Shown here piece after piece: positions 63,354 through 64,000 of a stretch of DNA of 64,000 nt. A model generated the notes under the pieces. It was not told where the DNA came from. It searched no databases and worked only from the letters and a program-made list of their open reading frames with translations. Position 1 is the first letter of the stretch. Each line of letters begins with the position of its first letter. The DNA is from Marthasterias glacialis. Lineage: Eukaryota > Echinodermata > Asteroidea > Forcipulatida > Asteriidae. The DNA lies in assembly GCA_911728455.2 (NCBI GenBank), contig OU452223.1, forward strand, positions 14,607,423 to 14,671,422. The letters run 5' to 3'. Both the position numbers and the translations under genes were made by a program.

Positions 63354-64000
63354 CTGTGCCAGAAAAAGTGGCTAAGGTGTTGAAAGAGCGGCAGCGCAAA
63401 GCAAGATTTGGGTGGTTTTGGTTTTTTTTGTGAGCGCATGAGGAGAAAAAAAATAACCAAGTCATGAAATGGAGGGGAGTGGCAGTACATGTTTTCAGGA
63501 TTTAGCATGTTGTAATTTTGCATGTAGCATGAAGACAGAGTTTGTAAAAAGCCACAACCAACCGTTCACCATAGTGTGATCACACAATACCAATTTTTAA
63601 AATTCAAAAGTTGAAAGAGAAAAAAAAATGAGAAGAATTGTTATGATATAACAGAATAAGAGGAACATGTAGCAGATGAGATAATTCATTTGGAAAAAAA
63701 GGAGAAATACCAGTTCCAGGTTTACCAATAAGTATAAATACATAAAATCAAAAAGCACAAAAGCAAAACAATGCATTTATGGTACACCAGAAAACACATA
63801 AAGGAAAACAAAAATATGATTAAATGGAATGATGCAATAAGCAAAATGCCCAAAGCAAGAAAGGAAAACCAGACAAAGGACAGAAGGAAAAATCAAACAT
63901 AAACATATTTTATTGCATAACACAACTCTAAACAAAAACGGACACACTTAACAAACTACAGACATGTCTTAACTACTTTAAAGTTCTTGAGAGGGAGAAA
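63354..64000. other. Intron upstream of e1 (partial)
   Basis: A-rich on the plus strand; no domain-like open frame or repeat recognised. Confidence 0.7.

Overview
This window is animal genomic DNA: AT-rich introns, GT-AG splice sites, and tRNA-derived SINEs and palindromic MITE-like elements in the introns. It holds the middle of one giant muscle-protein gene on the minus strand, running from about 63,353 down past position 1 and open at both ends. The protein is a titin/connectin-like chain of immunoglobulin (I-set) and fibronectin type III (FN3) domains with acidic PEVK-like stretches between them. I joined 66 coding exons (about 22.9 kb, roughly 7,620 codons) and every splice phase agrees from first to last. 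The host is probably a marine invertebrate deuterostome. Several intronic elements resemble what I remember from echinoderms, especially sea stars; that is recollection and inference, not proof.

Layout in the direction of transcription (high to low coordinates). (1) 63,353-56,540: Z-disc-like Ig domains with disordered acidic linkers. (2) 50,103-47,660: an Ig, a lone FN3 and a short linker, after a 6.4 kb intron that contains a candidate alternative terminal exon. (3) 42,848-25,348: the spring-like region. A 782-codon acidic exon is followed by five copies of a four-exon module (77, 167 and 57 bp plus one large exon) that encodes two Ig domains and a PEVK-like tail. The tails are built from a repeated unit of about 74 residues centred on EEQLETA. 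(4) 24,387-19,057: a PEVK scrap, irregular Igs and a conserved helical linker with DFRAIL. (5) 17,317-11,274: eight single-exon Ig domains. (6) 10,814-1: an uninterrupted run of 19 FN3 domains, A-band-like, the last 13 arranged as a three-domain super-repeat. Two 1,287 bp units at the end of the window are nearly identical, introns included.

By analogy with titin, the N-terminal Igs would anchor at the Z-disc, the Ig/PEVK modules would act as the extensible I-band spring, and the FN3 array would lie along the thick filament. Module exons are phase-compatible (0 to 0) and single-domain exons are mostly phase 1 to 1, so exon skipping and duplication preserve frame. Two recent tandem duplications (1.29 kb and 2.72 kb) and a 444 bp triplication inside one exon show that this is how the gene has been growing.

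No second protein-coding gene is convincing. The introns hold SINE copies, at least seven inverted-repeat elements, a minisatellite, two solitary histone-type 3' stem-loops, and a few candidate alternative exons. All calls come from reading the sequence; no search or folding program was run.
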